The notes: generated by a model from the sequence alone, not told the origin. Numbered from the stretch's first letter, positions 1 through 8,878 are shown. The stretch is 64,000 nt of DNA from UBA6614 sp002433235 (GCA_002433235.1 DJHS01000153.1:62001-126000), one strand, 5' to 3'. A program made the numbers and translations.

Positions 1-501
1 ATCACACGCGTCATCGGCGGCCTGCTCGTGGCTGTCGGGCTGCTCGGATTTTTCTACTCACGCGCCATCACCGCGCTGATCCCTTTCTTCATCGGTGCCC
101 CCCTGCTCGGTTGCGGGTTGGCCGGACGGGAGGGAGACCTGCGCCGTCACTTCATGCATGCCGCCGCCGTGCTTTCGCTCATGGGCGCTTTGGGCGGCAT
201 TCTGGCCCTGGCCGCGTCACCCAGTTTCACCGAGGAAGAAGACCGGTCGACCATTGCCACACGCGTCAAAATCTCCACGCTCTCCAAAACTCTCATGGCC
301 ACCCTTTGCTCAGGCCATGTGGCGCTCTCCGTCTTGTCCTTCATCCTTGCCGCCCGCGCACGCCGCGAGGCGGAGGCCAGCACCAAGCTTGCCGAGGCGG
401 AGAAAAAAGAGGACAACCCGGACGAATCCTCTCTAGACAAGGAACAAGAGGAGTCAGACCCTGACGCAAGCGAGGATGAGTCACAAAACAAGGACGAATG
501 A
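1..501 (+). CDS. Integral membrane protein, 5' end possibly outside the window
   Basis: The reading frame is open from the first base, so the gene may start upstream; an in-frame GTG at 28 would give 157 residues. About four hydrophobic segments can be seen (counting from base 1, roughly residues 5-21, 22-40, 50-72 and 93-116). A strongly acidic, Lys/Glu/Asp-rich tail of about 45 residues follows and is probably cytoplasmic. No motif of a known family is recognised. The lipoprotein that follows begins 38 bases downstream on the same strand, so the two may be co-transcribed. The function is unknown. Confidence 0.7.
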   Translation: MTRVIGGLLVAVGLLGFFYSRAITALIPFFIGAPLLGCGLAGREGDLRRHFMHAAAVLSLMGALGGILALAASPSFTEEEDRSTIATRVKISTLSKTLMATLCSGHVALSVLSFILAARARREAEASTKLAEAEKKEDNPDESSLDKEQEESDPDASEDESQNKDE

Positions 502-539
502 ACCTTGCCGAGCTGGTCGCGCGCCCCTAGCCTGAGCCC

Positions 540-989
540 ATGAACAAACCCCGGATATTTCTCCTCGCCAGCCTGCTCCTGTTGGCCGCCTGTGCCACCG
601 GCCCGGATACCCATTACCAGCGCGAAGGCGTCACCCTCCCCATGTCCGAGGTGCGTAATGCTTGGCTGGAAGAACTAGACCGTGCCAATCCCGACCTGCA
701 CGATGTCCTGCTCACCGCGCTCTTCCACAGCCGCCAACTGGGCACGGAAATTTTCATCCTGAAAAGACGCGTCGGAGAAGGCGAAAACTCACACTTGGTT
801 TACGGGGTCTCCCGGATCCGGGGTGGATCAGATAATCTGATGAGCGTCAATTATGCCACACGAGAATTTCTTTTCGACCATTTCACTCCCGAGGACGGCC
901 CCACGCTGGAGGAAGTGCGCGACCATATGTTCACCCGGGAACGTATCCGCTCCATCAAGCGTGATTTGGGCATTTTCGGCATCAAGTAG
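540..989 (+). CDS. Small putative lipoprotein
   Basis: 149 residues. The N-terminus has a charged start, a run of leucines and alanines and the lipobox LLAAC with the acceptor Cys near residue 18, so the protein is probably acylated and held in a membrane. The mature part, about 130 residues, is mixed alpha/beta with no recognised motif. The middle, around residues 30-60, looks helical (MSEVRNAWLEELDRANPDL). It sits between a membrane protein and a secreted VWA protein on the same strand. Function not assigned. Confidence 0.75.
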   Translation: MNKPRIFLLASLLLLAACATGPDTHYQREGVTLPMSEVRNAWLEELDRANPDLHDVLLTALFHSRQLGTEIFILKRRVGEGENSHLVYGVSRIRGGSDNLMSVNYATREFLFDHFTPEDGPTLEEVRDHMFTRERIRSIKRDLGIFGIK

Positions 990-1068
990 CGGGAGCAATC
1001 CGCCCGCCGCCACGTCCAATCAATAGGGCGCACGCGCCCACTGGCATTCAACACGACAACTGAAGACG

Positions 1069-2217
1069 ATGAAAAAGACCGCCCTTCTCCTTTCCCTGTG
1101 CCTCGCCGCCATGGCGTGGGCCGAAGACAAGCCCAACGCCAAGGCCAAGAAACCGGCCAAGCAGCCGCGCATCGAGGTCTGCTTCGTGCTCGACACCACG
1201 GGCTCCATGAGCGGCCTCATCAACGGCGCCAAGCAAAAGATTTGGGCCATTGCCAACATGATGATCTCCGGCAAACCCAAGCCCGAGATTCATATTGGCC
1301 TCATCGGCTACCGCGACCGCGGCGATGCCTATGTCACCAAGACCTTCCCTCTCAGCAACGATATTGACGACATTTATGACAAGCTCATGGCCTTTAAGGC
1401 CGGCGGCGGCGGCGACACGCCCGAATCGGTCAACCAAGCCCTCCACGAGGCCGTCCACAAAATGGAGTGGAGTGCCAATGACGATGTACTCAAGGTCATT
1501 TTCCTCGTTGGCGATGCCCCGCCTCACATGGACTACAAGCAGGACATCAAGTATCAGGTCACCTGCCAACAAGCCGCCAAGGCCAACATCATCATCAACA
1601 CCATCCAGTGTGGCAAGATGGCCTCCACCACGCCGGTATGGAAGGAGATCGCCGCCAAGGCCGAGGGCAAGTTCAACCAAATTCTACAGGACGGCGGCGT
1701 GCTCGCCATGACCACACCGTTCGACAAGGACATCGCCGCCTGCAACATCGCGCTGGGCAAAACCGTGACCGCCTACGGAGGCAGCCGGCTCCGCGCCCTG
1801 ACCGCCACCAAGGTGACCAACGCCTCGCGCGCCACCCGGGAGTCCGCCGCTGACCGCCTGGCTTTCCTCGACAAGTCGAAGGAGTCCGAGAAATCGGCCG
1901 CCGAGGTCATCTCCGGCGGAGGCGACCTCATCAACCTGATCGCCAACAAAAAACTGGACCTGAAGGACGTGGAGGAAAAGAAGCTACCCGAGAAAATCCG
2001 CAAGATGAAACCGAAGGAGCGCGAGGCCTATTTCAAGAAACAGGTTGAGGACCGAAAGAAAATTCAAGCCGACCTGGCCGTGCTCCTCAAAAAGCGGGAT
2101 GCCTTCATCGCCAAGAAAAACGCGGAGTTGAAAAAGGAAGGCAAGCTCACCGGCTTTGACGGCCGCGTGCAGGATCTCATCCGCTCCCAAGCCGCCCCCA
2201 AGGGCATCGCTTACTAG
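1069..2217 (+). CDS. Secreted von Willebrand factor A domain protein
   Basis: 382 residues. An N-terminal Sec signal peptide ends near AWA at residue 18. A VWA domain follows (about residues 35-215). Its metal-ion-dependent adhesion site is intact: DTTGSMS supplies the Asp-x-Ser-x-Ser-like ligands, GGDTPE gives the conserved Thr loop, and VGDAPPH gives the later Asp. VWA domains bind protein partners through a chelated divalent cation. The last 110 residues are Lys/Glu-rich and predicted helical, possibly a coiled coil. The stop codon overlaps that of the convergent rhamnulokinase by four bases. The ligand is unknown. Confidence 0.85.
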   Translation: MKKTALLLSLCLAAMAWAEDKPNAKAKKPAKQPRIEVCFVLDTTGSMSGLINGAKQKIWAIANMMISGKPKPEIHIGLIGYRDRGDAYVTKTFPLSNDIDDIYDKLMAFKAGGGGDTPESVNQALHEAVHKMEWSANDDVLKVIFLVGDAPPHMDYKQDIKYQVTCQQAAKANIIINTIQCGKMASTTPVWKEIAAKAEGKFNQILQDGGVLAMTTPFDKDIAACNIALGKTVTAYGGSRLRALTATKVTNASRATRESAADRLAFLDKSKESEKSAAEVISGGGDLINLIANKKLDLKDVEEKKLPEKIRKMKPKEREAYFKKQVEDRKKIQADLAVLLKKRDAFIAKKNAELKKEGKLTGFDGRVQDLIRSQAAPKGIAY

Positions 2218-3671
2218 TCTGAAACCAAAGACTCAAACCGCTCCGCCGCAGCGGCCCAAGCTTGGCTCTCGGCGGGCTGAAAGCAGGTAACATCCATCGA
2301 GGCACCGACGGCCTCGCGGGCTGCGGCCAAGTCCGGCAGATCACCCAGCGCGATGGCTTGAACCAGGACATTACCCAAGGCCGTCGCCTCCACCGGCCCA
2401 GCCAAAACCTCCACGCCACAGGCGTTCGCAGTGAACTGGTTCAGCAAATCATTGCGACTGCCACCCCCCACGACATGGAGTCGCTGAATCCTACGGCCCG
2501 TCAACGATTCCGCCTCGCGCAATCTCCGGGAGTACAACAGAGCCAGACTTTCCAAGGCACAACGCACTACGGCCCCTGGAGTTTCCGGCGCGAATTGACC
2601 GGTTTCCCGGCAGAAATCCCTGATGGCCGAGGGCATGTGGCTGGGCTTGAAGAACCCTTCATCGCTGGGATCAATCAGCGCGGCGAACGGCTCCGCCTCG
2701 GAGGCTAGCCGCGTTAGGTCCGTATAATCCAACTCAAGGCCCTCGGCCGCCCATGCGCGACGGGACTCCGCCAGCAGCCACATGCCAATGCAGTTGCGCA
2801 GCAAACGCACCGTGTTGCCGTAACCAATCTCGTTGGTGAAATTTAACGTGCGCGATTGTTCGTTGATGATCGGTGCCGGCAGTTCCACGCCGATGAGGCT
2901 CCATGTTCCAGAACTCAGGTAGGCCCAGTCCACGCCCGTCGCCGGCACGGCCACCACCGCGGAACCGGTGTCGTGGCTGCAACAGGCGATCACCTCAATT
3001 CCGCCCAAGCCGCTCTCGTCTGCCAACTCCGGCTTCAGCCGGCCCAGCCGCGTTCCCGGCTGGATCAACTCGGGAAAAATCTCGCATGGCCAACCCATGG
3101 CCTGCAGCAGCTTGCCCGACCAACCGCCCGTGCGCGGATTGTACATCTGCGTCGTGCTCGCCAGAGACACCTCTGCCCGAGCCTCGCCGCTAAGGAGGTA
3201 GTTGAAACCGTCCCCCAAGGGAATGAACCGCGTCGCTTGTTCCAGCCGTTCGGGCGTTTCCGCAGCCAGTTGATTGAGGGTGTTGATGGGCATTTGTTGG
3301 ATGCCCGTCTCCTCATAAATTTCCTCCCATGTCACCGCGTCCAGAACGCGCTCCATGCCTCGTTGGTTGCGGCCATCGCGATAACTGAACGCCGGCTCCA
3401 TGACCGCTCCATCGCGGCCCAGCAGCAGATAATCCAACCCCCATGCATCGCAACTGATGCTCTTGATTTCCACCCCACGCGCGGCCGCCATTTTCAGGCC
3501 TGCCCGCAATTCTCCGAACAAGCGATCCACCTCCCAGCATAACCCCAATTCCGTCTCCACCGGCCCATTGGGAAAGCGGTGCAGTTCCTCCAACTCCAAC
3601 CGCCCATGGGCCAACGAGCCCAGCATCAGTCGGCCGCTCTCGGCGCCAAGATCACAGGCAAGGTAGTGCAT
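2214..3671 (-). CDS. rhaB: Rhamnulokinase (FGGY family)
   Basis: 485 residues, the usual size. It phosphorylates L-rhamnulose at O-1 with ATP in L-rhamnose (or fucose) breakdown. Family features include the N-terminal phosphate loop DLGAESGR, the SCDAWGLDYLLL strand, SSGTWSLIGVEL in the second actin-like lobe and the C-terminal GGGSRNDLLNQFTANACG. I chose the ATG at 3671 because it begins just before DLGAESGR and lies 29 bases after the stop of the upstream esterase; an upstream start at 3728 would overlap that gene. No rhamnose isomerase or aldolase is nearby, so the rest of the pathway must lie elsewhere. A different deoxy-sugar substrate remains possible. Confidence 0.9.
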   Translation of the reverse strand: MHYLACDLGAESGRLMLGSLAHGRLELEELHRFPNGPVETELGLCWEVDRLFGELRAGLKMAAARGVEIKSISCDAWGLDYLLLGRDGAVMEPAFSYRDGRNQRGMERVLDAVTWEEIYEETGIQQMPINTLNQLAAETPERLEQATRFIPLGDGFNYLLSGEARAEVSLASTTQMYNPRTGGWSGKLLQAMGWPCEIFPELIQPGTRLGRLKPELADESGLGGIEVIACCSHDTGSAVVAVPATGVDWAYLSSGTWSLIGVELPAPIINEQSRTLNFTNEIGYGNTVRLLRNCIGMWLLAESRRAWAAEGLELDYTDLTRLASEAEPFAALIDPSDEGFFKPSHMPSAIRDFCRETGQFAPETPGAVVRCALESLALLYSRRLREAESLTGRRIQRLHVVGGGSRNDLLNQFTANACGVEVLAGPVEATALGNVLVQAIALGDLPDLAAAREAVGASMDVTCFQPAESQAWAAAAERFESLVSD

Positions 3672-3700
3672 GTGCGAAACCGCGGCGCCCCTCGGCAACC

Positions 3701-4441
3701 TTATTTTCGCTGGTGCTTTAAAAACCACTCGTACAACTCCGGGTTGTCGTAGGTGACAGTCCAGGAATCGTGGCGGGCCTTGGGGTAAAGAGTGAGCTTG
3801 GGGTTGGGGTGGCCGAATTTCTTGAGGGAGGCAATCATGCGCTCGCTTTCACCCGGCGGCACCACGGTGTCCCTGCCGCCGTGAAAGGCCCAAATGCCGA
3901 GGCTGCGCAGGGCAGCGCCCTTGGCCCCGGCAGCGTTGTAGGTCTTGATAAAATTGCCCCCGCCACAAATGGGGGCGATGGCGGCAAATCGATCGCACTG
4001 CTTGATGCCCCAACTCCAAGACCCGTAGCCCCCCATGCTCAAGCCGGTCAGGTAAAGGCGGGTGGTGTCGATGCGATGTTTCTTCAACAGATCATCCAGC
4101 ATGGCGTCCAGGGTTTGCGTATCCCAGACTTGGCCACGCGGGCACTGTGGGGAAACCACAATGAAAGGAAAATGTCGGCCTTTCTCGATGAGCTTGGGCG
4201 GGCCGTGGACTTTCACGCGCTCAATATTGTCGCCCCGCTCACCGGCACCATGGAGAAAGATGAGCAACGGCCACTGGGTCTCTTTGTCGGCATCATATTT
4301 CTCCGGCAGGTAGAGGAGATACTCGATGCTGAGGTTACGGCGGTTTTCGCTCTCAAAGGTGACCTTGGTTTGCATGGGTGGCTTGGCGGCAAGTCCCAGC
4401 ACGCCGCAAAACGCGGCGAGGATAAGAAGGGTTCTTGGCAT
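3701..4441 (-). CDS. Secreted alpha/beta-hydrolase (esterase/peptidase S9-like)
   Basis: 246 residues with a Sec signal peptide (hydrophobic residues 4-18, ending LAAKPP). The alpha/beta-hydrolase core carries the nucleophile elbow GLSMGGYG (Ser near residue 135), the acidic residue in FHGGRDTVVP and the His in KARHDSW. LIFLHGAGERG is the oxyanion-hole strand. Family relatives include feruloyl-esterase-like and PHB-depolymerase-like secreted enzymes that act on plant or algal polysaccharide esters; the substrate cannot be told from sequence. It lies directly upstream of rhamnulokinase on the same strand (29 bases), which hints at use of rhamnose-containing polysaccharide. Confidence 0.85.
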   Translation of the reverse strand: MPRTLLILAAFCGVLGLAAKPPMQTKVTFESENRRNLSIEYLLYLPEKYDADKETQWPLLIFLHGAGERGDNIERVKVHGPPKLIEKGRHFPFIVVSPQCPRGQVWDTQTLDAMLDDLLKKHRIDTTRLYLTGLSMGGYGSWSWGIKQCDRFAAIAPICGGGNFIKTYNAAGAKGAALRSLGIWAFHGGRDTVVPPGESERMIASLKKFGHPNPKLTLYPKARHDSWTVTYDNPELYEWFLKHQRK

Positions 4442-4471
4442 GCCGAAGTGTCCCGGCGGAATGGCGGAGGG

Positions 4472-4942
4472 TCAAGGCACGAGTCCGTGCATGGCAGGAA
4501 TGCCGGGAACACGATAAAACGGCTGGGTTTCCTGACGAAAGACGGGGTTGCCGGCGGGATCCACGAGGGTGGACCGAACGGAGAAATTGGCGTGGTCCCA
4601 TTGCCGGGTACGCCATTGGTTGCGAAAGAGGCCGCCGAAAAGAGGCACCGTGCTGAGATAAGGCACCCGCTGGCCACCGAAGGCGTTGTAACTCCGGGTG
4701 TAGCTTGCGACGTTAAGGGGAACCCCATTCCATGTCTGGAACTGCGAACGCACGCCGAGGTTGCCCCGGCGCGAGGGCAACATCATTCGCGAAGGCGCCA
4801 CCCAGGACCAGTTGGCGCCAACGGTCATGTCGATGGTGTGCAAGTTGGGGTGCACGTAGGGGACGGCGGAAAACTGGATCTGCTGCGCCGACACGGCAAC
4901 AGCCCAAGCCATCATGGCAACAGCGACAAACGGCTTTCTCAT
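4472..4942 (-). CDS. Small exported protein with secretin-like C-terminal signature
   Basis: 156 residues with a clear signal peptide (hydrophobic to residue 17, cleavage after VSA). The stretch RVPYLSTVPLFGGLFRNQ near residues 95-112 resembles the motif that ends the beta-barrel domain of type II/IV secretins (consensus VPxLGxIPxLGxLFR). The upstream strands also look like beta-barrel strands. A full secretin is 500-700 residues, so this is at most the outer part of one. It is probably the first gene of the esterase-rhamnulokinase group (30 bases upstream of the esterase). Calling it a secretin fragment is an inference from one motif. Confidence 0.6.
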   Translation of the reverse strand: MRKPFVAVAMMAWAVAVSAQQIQFSAVPYVHPNLHTIDMTVGANWSWVAPSRMMLPSRRGNLGVRSQFQTWNGVPLNVASYTRSYNAFGGQRVPYLSTVPLFGGLFRNQWRTRQWDHANFSVRSTLVDPAGNPVFRQETQPFYRVPGIPAMHGLVP

Positions 4943-5022
4943 GGCTCGAACAACCTAGCATGGAGGATGAACGGACGCAACCGCGCTTGAGCGCAGCTTG
5001 CCGGGCGGGTTACAACCGCGGC

Positions 5023-6012
5023 ATGAAATGCTTTGTCACCGGTGCCTCAGGCTTCGTGGGGGCCAATCTGGTCCACGCCCTGAATGCGCAGGGGCACGAG
5101 GTGCGCGCGCTGCTGCGGGAAAACAGCGATCGACGGGGCCTGCAGGGGGCAGAGTATGAGGCCGTGTCGGGCGATTTGGAGGACAAGACGGCGCTGGAGC
5201 GTGGCATGGCTGGTTGCGAATGGTGCTTTCACGTGGCGGCGAGCTATCACTTGTGGTTGCCGAATTACGCGCCGATGTACGCAGCCAACGTAGACGGCAC
5301 GCGCAACGTGCTGGAGGCAGCCGGCGCGGCGGGCTGTGAGCGAATTGTCTACACCAGCACAGTGGGCTGCATTGGGCTGCCGCGCGGGACAACGCCCACC
5401 AACGAAACCACGCCGGTATCCGAGGAGCAGATGAGCAACCATTACAAAATCTCCAAGTGGCGGGCCGAAGTGGTGGCCCAGGAGTTGGCGGAACGGTTGC
5501 CAGTGGTGATTGTAAACCCCAGCGCCCCCATCGGGCCACGTGATGTGAAGCCGACGCCCACGGGCAAGGTGATCGTGGATTATTTAAAGGGTGCCATGCC
5601 CGCCTATCTCGACACCGGTCTGAACTGGGTGCATGTGCGCGACGTAGCCAAGGGACACATCCTCGCGGCGGAAAAGGGCCGTGTGGGCGAGCGCTACATC
5701 CTGGGCCATGCGGAAGGCAACCTGACCATGGCGGAGGCCTTTGCGTTGCTGGAGAAAATCACCAGCGTGCCCGCGCCGAGAATGCGTGTGCCCTACACCG
5801 TGGCGTGGATGGCGGCAGTGGTCGATGAGGGAATCAGCCAACTCACGCGCCGCCCCCCCAAGGCGCCGCTGGCGGGGGTGCGCATGGCGCGCTACAAGAT
5901 GTTCTTCGATCCGGCCAAGGCCATCACCGAACTGGGCCTGCCGCAGACACCTCCGGCGGAGGCGCTGGCCGACGCGGTGGCGTGGTTCAAAAAACACGGT
6001 TATGCGCCCTAA
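5023..6012 (+). CDS. hpnA: NAD-dependent sugar epimerase/reductase, HpnA type
   Basis: 329 residues, an extended short-chain dehydrogenase. It shows the Rossmann dinucleotide motif TGASGFVGANL at residues 6-16, the catalytic YxxxK (HYKISKW), and long stretches typical of hopanoid-associated sugar epimerases, such as VNPSAPIGPRDVKPTPTGK and the following DTGLNWVHVRDVAKGH. HpnA-type enzymes are linked to hopanoid side-chain biosynthesis in other bacteria, but no other hopanoid gene is present here, so the role is inferred from family alone. The ATG at 5023 is chosen because it begins with the Rossmann strand; the open frame upstream has no conserved sequence. Confidence 0.8.
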   Translation: MKCFVTGASGFVGANLVHALNAQGHEVRALLRENSDRRGLQGAEYEAVSGDLEDKTALERGMAGCEWCFHVAASYHLWLPNYAPMYAANVDGTRNVLEAAGAAGCERIVYTSTVGCIGLPRGTTPTNETTPVSEEQMSNHYKISKWRAEVVAQELAERLPVVIVNPSAPIGPRDVKPTPTGKVIVDYLKGAMPAYLDTGLNWVHVRDVAKGHILAAEKGRVGERYILGHAEGNLTMAEAFALLEKITSVPAPRMRVPYTVAWMAAVVDEGISQLTRRPPKAPLAGVRMARYKMFFDPAKAITELGLPQTPPAEALADAVAWFKKHGYAP

Positions 6013-6019
6013 TCGCCCA

Positions 6020-6047
6020 TTGACACGAAAAATGAGACTGGTATGCT
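6020..6047 (+). promoter_or_regulatory. Sigma70-type promoter of the rpmH operon
   Basis: TTGACA at 6020-6025 matches the -35 consensus perfectly. After 16 bases comes TATGCT at 6042-6047 as the -10. Transcription would start near 6054, about 50 bases before rpmH. An inverted repeat (CTCCCG at 6046-6051 with CGGGAG at 6065-6070) lies around the start point. The position, in the gap after hpnA, fits the expected promoter of rpmH-rnpA-yidD-yidC-jag. Confidence 0.65.
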
Positions 6048-6104
6048 CCCGCGTTCCGTCTCCCCGGGAGAGGCTTTTGAGCTGAAAAACAACGATTTTT
6101 TGAG

Positions 6105-6242
6105 ATGAAACGCACCTATCAACCCTCGGTCATCAAGCGGGCGCGCCGCCTTGGTTTCCGCGCGCGCATGGCCACCAAGGGGGGCCGTACCGTCATTGCC
6201 CGCCGCCGCAAGAAGGGCCGAGCCCGCCTGACGCCGGTATAA
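6105..6242 (+). CDS. rpmH: 50S ribosomal protein L34
   Basis: 45 residues, the normal L34 length. The N-terminus MKRTYQPSVIKRARRLGFR, the RMATKGGR segment and the Arg/Lys-rich tail ending RARLTPV are diagnostic. L34 binds 23S rRNA in the large subunit. It is the first gene of the conserved rpmH-rnpA-yidD-yidC-jag cluster, usually located near the replication origin; no dnaA or DnaA-box cluster is seen in this window. rnpA starts 4 bases after its stop. The promoter lies at 6020-6047. Confidence 0.97.
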   Translation: MKRTYQPSVIKRARRLGFRARMATKGGRTVIARRRKKGRARLTPV

Positions 6243-6246
6243 AACC

Positions 6247-6621
6247 ATGCCCGGCCCCGCGCCCAAGCTGCGGCTGAAGCGCGCCATGCGAATCAGGCAA
6301 CGGCGCGACTTTGCCCGGCTGCGGCAGGAAGGCCAAAAGCTGGCCACCCCTTCAATGGTCCTCAACTGGCAGGAAGCTCCCGGCAACGCAATTCCCCGCA
6401 TGGCGGTTATCACCACTAAGAAACTAGGCCCGGCCGTTGTTCGCGCACGCGCGCGACGGTTGTTGCGCGAATGTTTCCGGCTGCATCAGCGTGCCTTGCG
6501 GGTGCCGGTGGATCTGGTGTTGGTAGCGCGCCGCGGTTTGCTGGGTGCGAAACTGGCGGAGGTGGAGGCGGACTACCTGACCGCGCTGCGCCGCGCCAAT
6601 CTTTTAAAGGGGGCCGCATGA
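6247..6621 (+). CDS. rnpA: Ribonuclease P protein component
   Basis: 124 residues. The protein subunit of RNase P assists the catalytic RNA in 5' maturation of tRNA. The family's arginine-rich RNR region is present as RARARRLLRECFRLHQ around residues 65-80; the canonical KRNRxRR is changed to ARARRLLRE. Its place between rpmH and yidD supports the call. The stop overlaps the yidD start as ATGA, a translational-coupling arrangement. The RNA subunit gene was not found in this window. Confidence 0.93.
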   Translation: MPGPAPKLRLKRAMRIRQRRDFARLRQEGQKLATPSMVLNWQEAPGNAIPRMAVITTKKLGPAVVRARARRLLRECFRLHQRALRVPVDLVLVARRGLLGAKLAEVEADYLTALRRANLLKGAA

Positions 6622-6899
6622 ACCCGCTCCAGTTCCTGCTCGTGGCGCTCATCCGCCTTTATCAACTGACCCTCTCTCCAGTGCTGGCGGTCTTGTGTCC
6701 GGGCGGCATCTGCCGGTTCACCCCCAGTTGCTCGCAATACGGGCTAGAGGCGGTCAAGAACCACGGCGCATTTCGTGGCACATGGATGACCTTGAGGCGG
6801 CTGTCCCGCTGTCATCCCTGGGGCGGTTGCGGGCATGATCCCGTGCCACCGCGCAAATCCTTTTCCCCATTCCCGGTCCCCAACGGGCCGCGCCATTAA
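6618..6899 (+). CDS. yidD: Membrane protein insertion efficiency factor YidD
   Basis: 93 residues. The family core is clear: LIRLYQLTLSPVLAVLCPGG, then CRFTPSCSQYGLEAVKNHG and LRRLSRCHPWGGCGHDPVP. The three conserved Cys clusters and the amphipathic N-terminal helix are intact. YidD is a small peripheral inner-membrane protein that helps YidC-dependent insertion. The ATG at 6618 overlaps the rnpA stop by four bases, which decides the start; an open frame continues further upstream inside rnpA but is out of register with the family. Confidence 0.95.
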   Translation: MNPLQFLLVALIRLYQLTLSPVLAVLCPGGICRFTPSCSQYGLEAVKNHGAFRGTWMTLRRLSRCHPWGGCGHDPVPPRKSFSPFPVPNGPRH

Positions 6900-6905
6900 A
6901 GACTC

Positions 6906-8876
6906 ATGGATCGCAAAGGCATTTTTATCCTCGTGGGCGCGGTGCTCCTGATGTTCCTGTGGCCCGCACTGGTGGACAAGGTGATCCCGCCACCACCGGG
7001 GACGGCCCCGTTTGATAACAACGGCACGCTGGGCAACGCCACGGTGAATACCAACACCGCGCCGGTGACGCCGCCCGCCGCCGGTAATGCTACCGCGTCC
7101 GAAGGCAACGGTACGGTGCCTGAGGGTAATGGCACTGCGCCGGAAAACAACGGAACCGTCGTCCAGCCCGTGCCGCGGCCAGTCCTCCAGCCCCAAGCAC
7201 CCGAAACCCTCCGTTCATTCAAGGGAGAAGACGCAGAGTACATTTTCACTTCACGTGGCGGGGGCATTAAGGAAGTGCGCCTAAATGAGCACCCCATCGA
7301 CACCGGCGGCTTGAACCCCAATGGAAATGAGGTGCCGGAAGACAACCGCGTGGCGTTGAACCACGGGGCACCCCTGCCGGTTTTCGCCCTCTGGGGAACC
7401 AACCAATTGTTGTCCCTGACCGGCATGGAATCCTACGACTTGGAAGCCATCCCCGGGGATGACGGGCCAGCAGGTTTCCGGGCCATCCATATGCACAAGG
7501 CGTCCGGCCTGAAAATCGTCAAGGAGTTCCGACCCGGCGCCGGCTTTGAGATGACCAACGTGGTGCTTCGGATTGAGAATCATTCCACCAATCAAGTCGT
7601 GCTGCCGTCGCTCCACATCGGCTTGGGCACGTCCACCCCGGCGGGCATGGGCAAGATGTCCGACCCCATGTATCACGGCACCTTCTGGTTTGATGGCACA
7701 ACCGACACCCACTGGGAAATGGGCGACTTTGCCAACAGCACTCTGGGCTGTTTCCCCGGCACGCCCATCGAGCAGTTCACCGCCGGCAACCGAAACGTGA
7801 AATGGGCAGCGGTGCACAACCAGTTTTACACCCTCATCGGCATGGTACCCAATGGCGTGCAGTTGCCCGACACGGTGACGGCGCGCAACATCGACCACGG
7901 CCCGGAAGCGACCATCGAGGAAAGGGCGCAAAACCGTTACCTCGTCAGCGTCAATTACCGCAATGACGGCATCGTGCTGCCCGCGAAGCAGGGCGAAAAC
8001 TACTCCCAATGGCTGATCCAGCTCGACCTGTACGCTGGCCCCAAAGAATACAACCAGCTGGAGAAACTTAGTCGCGACAAAGGCGTCAATCAAGTAGACC
8101 GCGTGATGGATCTCGGCGGCTTCTTTGGCTTCTTCTCCAAGGTGCTGCTGCTCTCCATGAACGCGCTACACGGCTGGGGCTGTTCCTACGCCATTGCTAT
8201 CATCATCATCACCATTATCGTCAAAGCCATCTTCTGGCCGCTCACCGGCATCAGTACCCGCTCCATGAAACGTATGGGCAAGCTCCAGCCGCAGATGAAA
8301 GCCCTGCAGGAGCGCTACAAGGACGATCCCCAGAAGATGAACCAGAAACTCATGGCGTTCATGAAGGAGCACAAGGTGAACCCCATGGCTGGCTGCCTGC
8401 CCATGCTTATCCAGATTCCCGTTTTCTTCGGGTTCTTCTTCATGATCCGCACCGCAGTCGAACTGCGCGGCGAGGATTTTCTCTGGATCGCCGACCTATC
8501 GCAACCGGACACGGTGTTCATTATTCCGGGTATCAACTTTATCCCCTTCTTCAGCACTGCCGCAGGACTGCCAGTCAACCCCATGCCCATCCTCATGGGT
8601 ATCACCATGCTTATTCAGGCGCGCATCACCCCCACTTCCCCCGGCGCCGATGAAATGCAAGCCAAGATGATGAAGTACCTGCCCATGATCTTCATCCTGT
8701 TCCTCTACAATTTCTCCGCGGGCCTGACACTCTACTGGACCGTCCAGAATGTCCTGTCCATTGCGCAAACGCACATGACCAAGGACGAGGACGATACGGA
8801 CACCGGCGACGCCAACGCCGCCGCCAAGCCCGCGGCCAAACCCATCGAACGCAAACCCAGAAAGAAAAGACGTTGA
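6906..8876 (+). CDS. yidC: Membrane protein insertase YidC
   Basis: 656 residues, a Gram-negative-type YidC with a large periplasmic domain. Domains: first transmembrane helix (about residues 6-23); a low-complexity linker rich in NGT and Pro (about 38-84); the beta-sandwich periplasmic domain (about 90-390); then the five-helix insertase core. The core includes the ALHGWGCSYAIAI helix, the Arg-containing TGISTRSMKRMGKLQPQ region and the cytoplasmic PMAGCLPMLIQIPVFFGFF motif. The tail is Lys/Arg-rich, which favours ribosome contact. It inserts membrane proteins alone or with Sec. It follows yidD after 6 bases. The NGT-repeat linker is unusual. Confidence 0.97.
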   Translation: MDRKGIFILVGAVLLMFLWPALVDKVIPPPPGTAPFDNNGTLGNATVNTNTAPVTPPAAGNATASEGNGTVPEGNGTAPENNGTVVQPVPRPVLQPQAPETLRSFKGEDAEYIFTSRGGGIKEVRLNEHPIDTGGLNPNGNEVPEDNRVALNHGAPLPVFALWGTNQLLSLTGMESYDLEAIPGDDGPAGFRAIHMHKASGLKIVKEFRPGAGFEMTNVVLRIENHSTNQVVLPSLHIGLGTSTPAGMGKMSDPMYHGTFWFDGTTDTHWEMGDFANSTLGCFPGTPIEQFTAGNRNVKWAAVHNQFYTLIGMVPNGVQLPDTVTARNIDHGPEATIEERAQNRYLVSVNYRNDGIVLPAKQGENYSQWLIQLDLYAGPKEYNQLEKLSRDKGVNQVDRVMDLGGFFGFFSKVLLLSMNALHGWGCSYAIAIIIITIIVKAIFWPLTGISTRSMKRMGKLQPQMKALQERYKDDPQKMNQKLMAFMKEHKVNPMAGCLPMLIQIPVFFGFFFMIRTAVELRGEDFLWIADLSQPDTVFIIPGINFIPFFSTAAGLPVNPMPILMGITMLIQARITPTSPGADEMQAKMMKYLPMIFILFLYNFSAGLTLYWTVQNVLSIAQTHMTKDEDDTDTGDANAAAKPAAKPIERKPRKKRR

Positions 8877-8878
8877 TT

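Noticed and set aside
1048..1680. Open frame opposite the VWA gene
   Set aside because: Leu/Val/Gly-rich antisense text with no recognisable motif, opposite an intact MIDAS-containing gene.
3770..4990. A 406-codon open frame on the plus strand opposite the secreted esterase
   Set aside because: It is antisense to a gene with a full catalytic triad and signal peptide, and its translation shows only low-complexity, Gly/Val/His-rich text with no domain.
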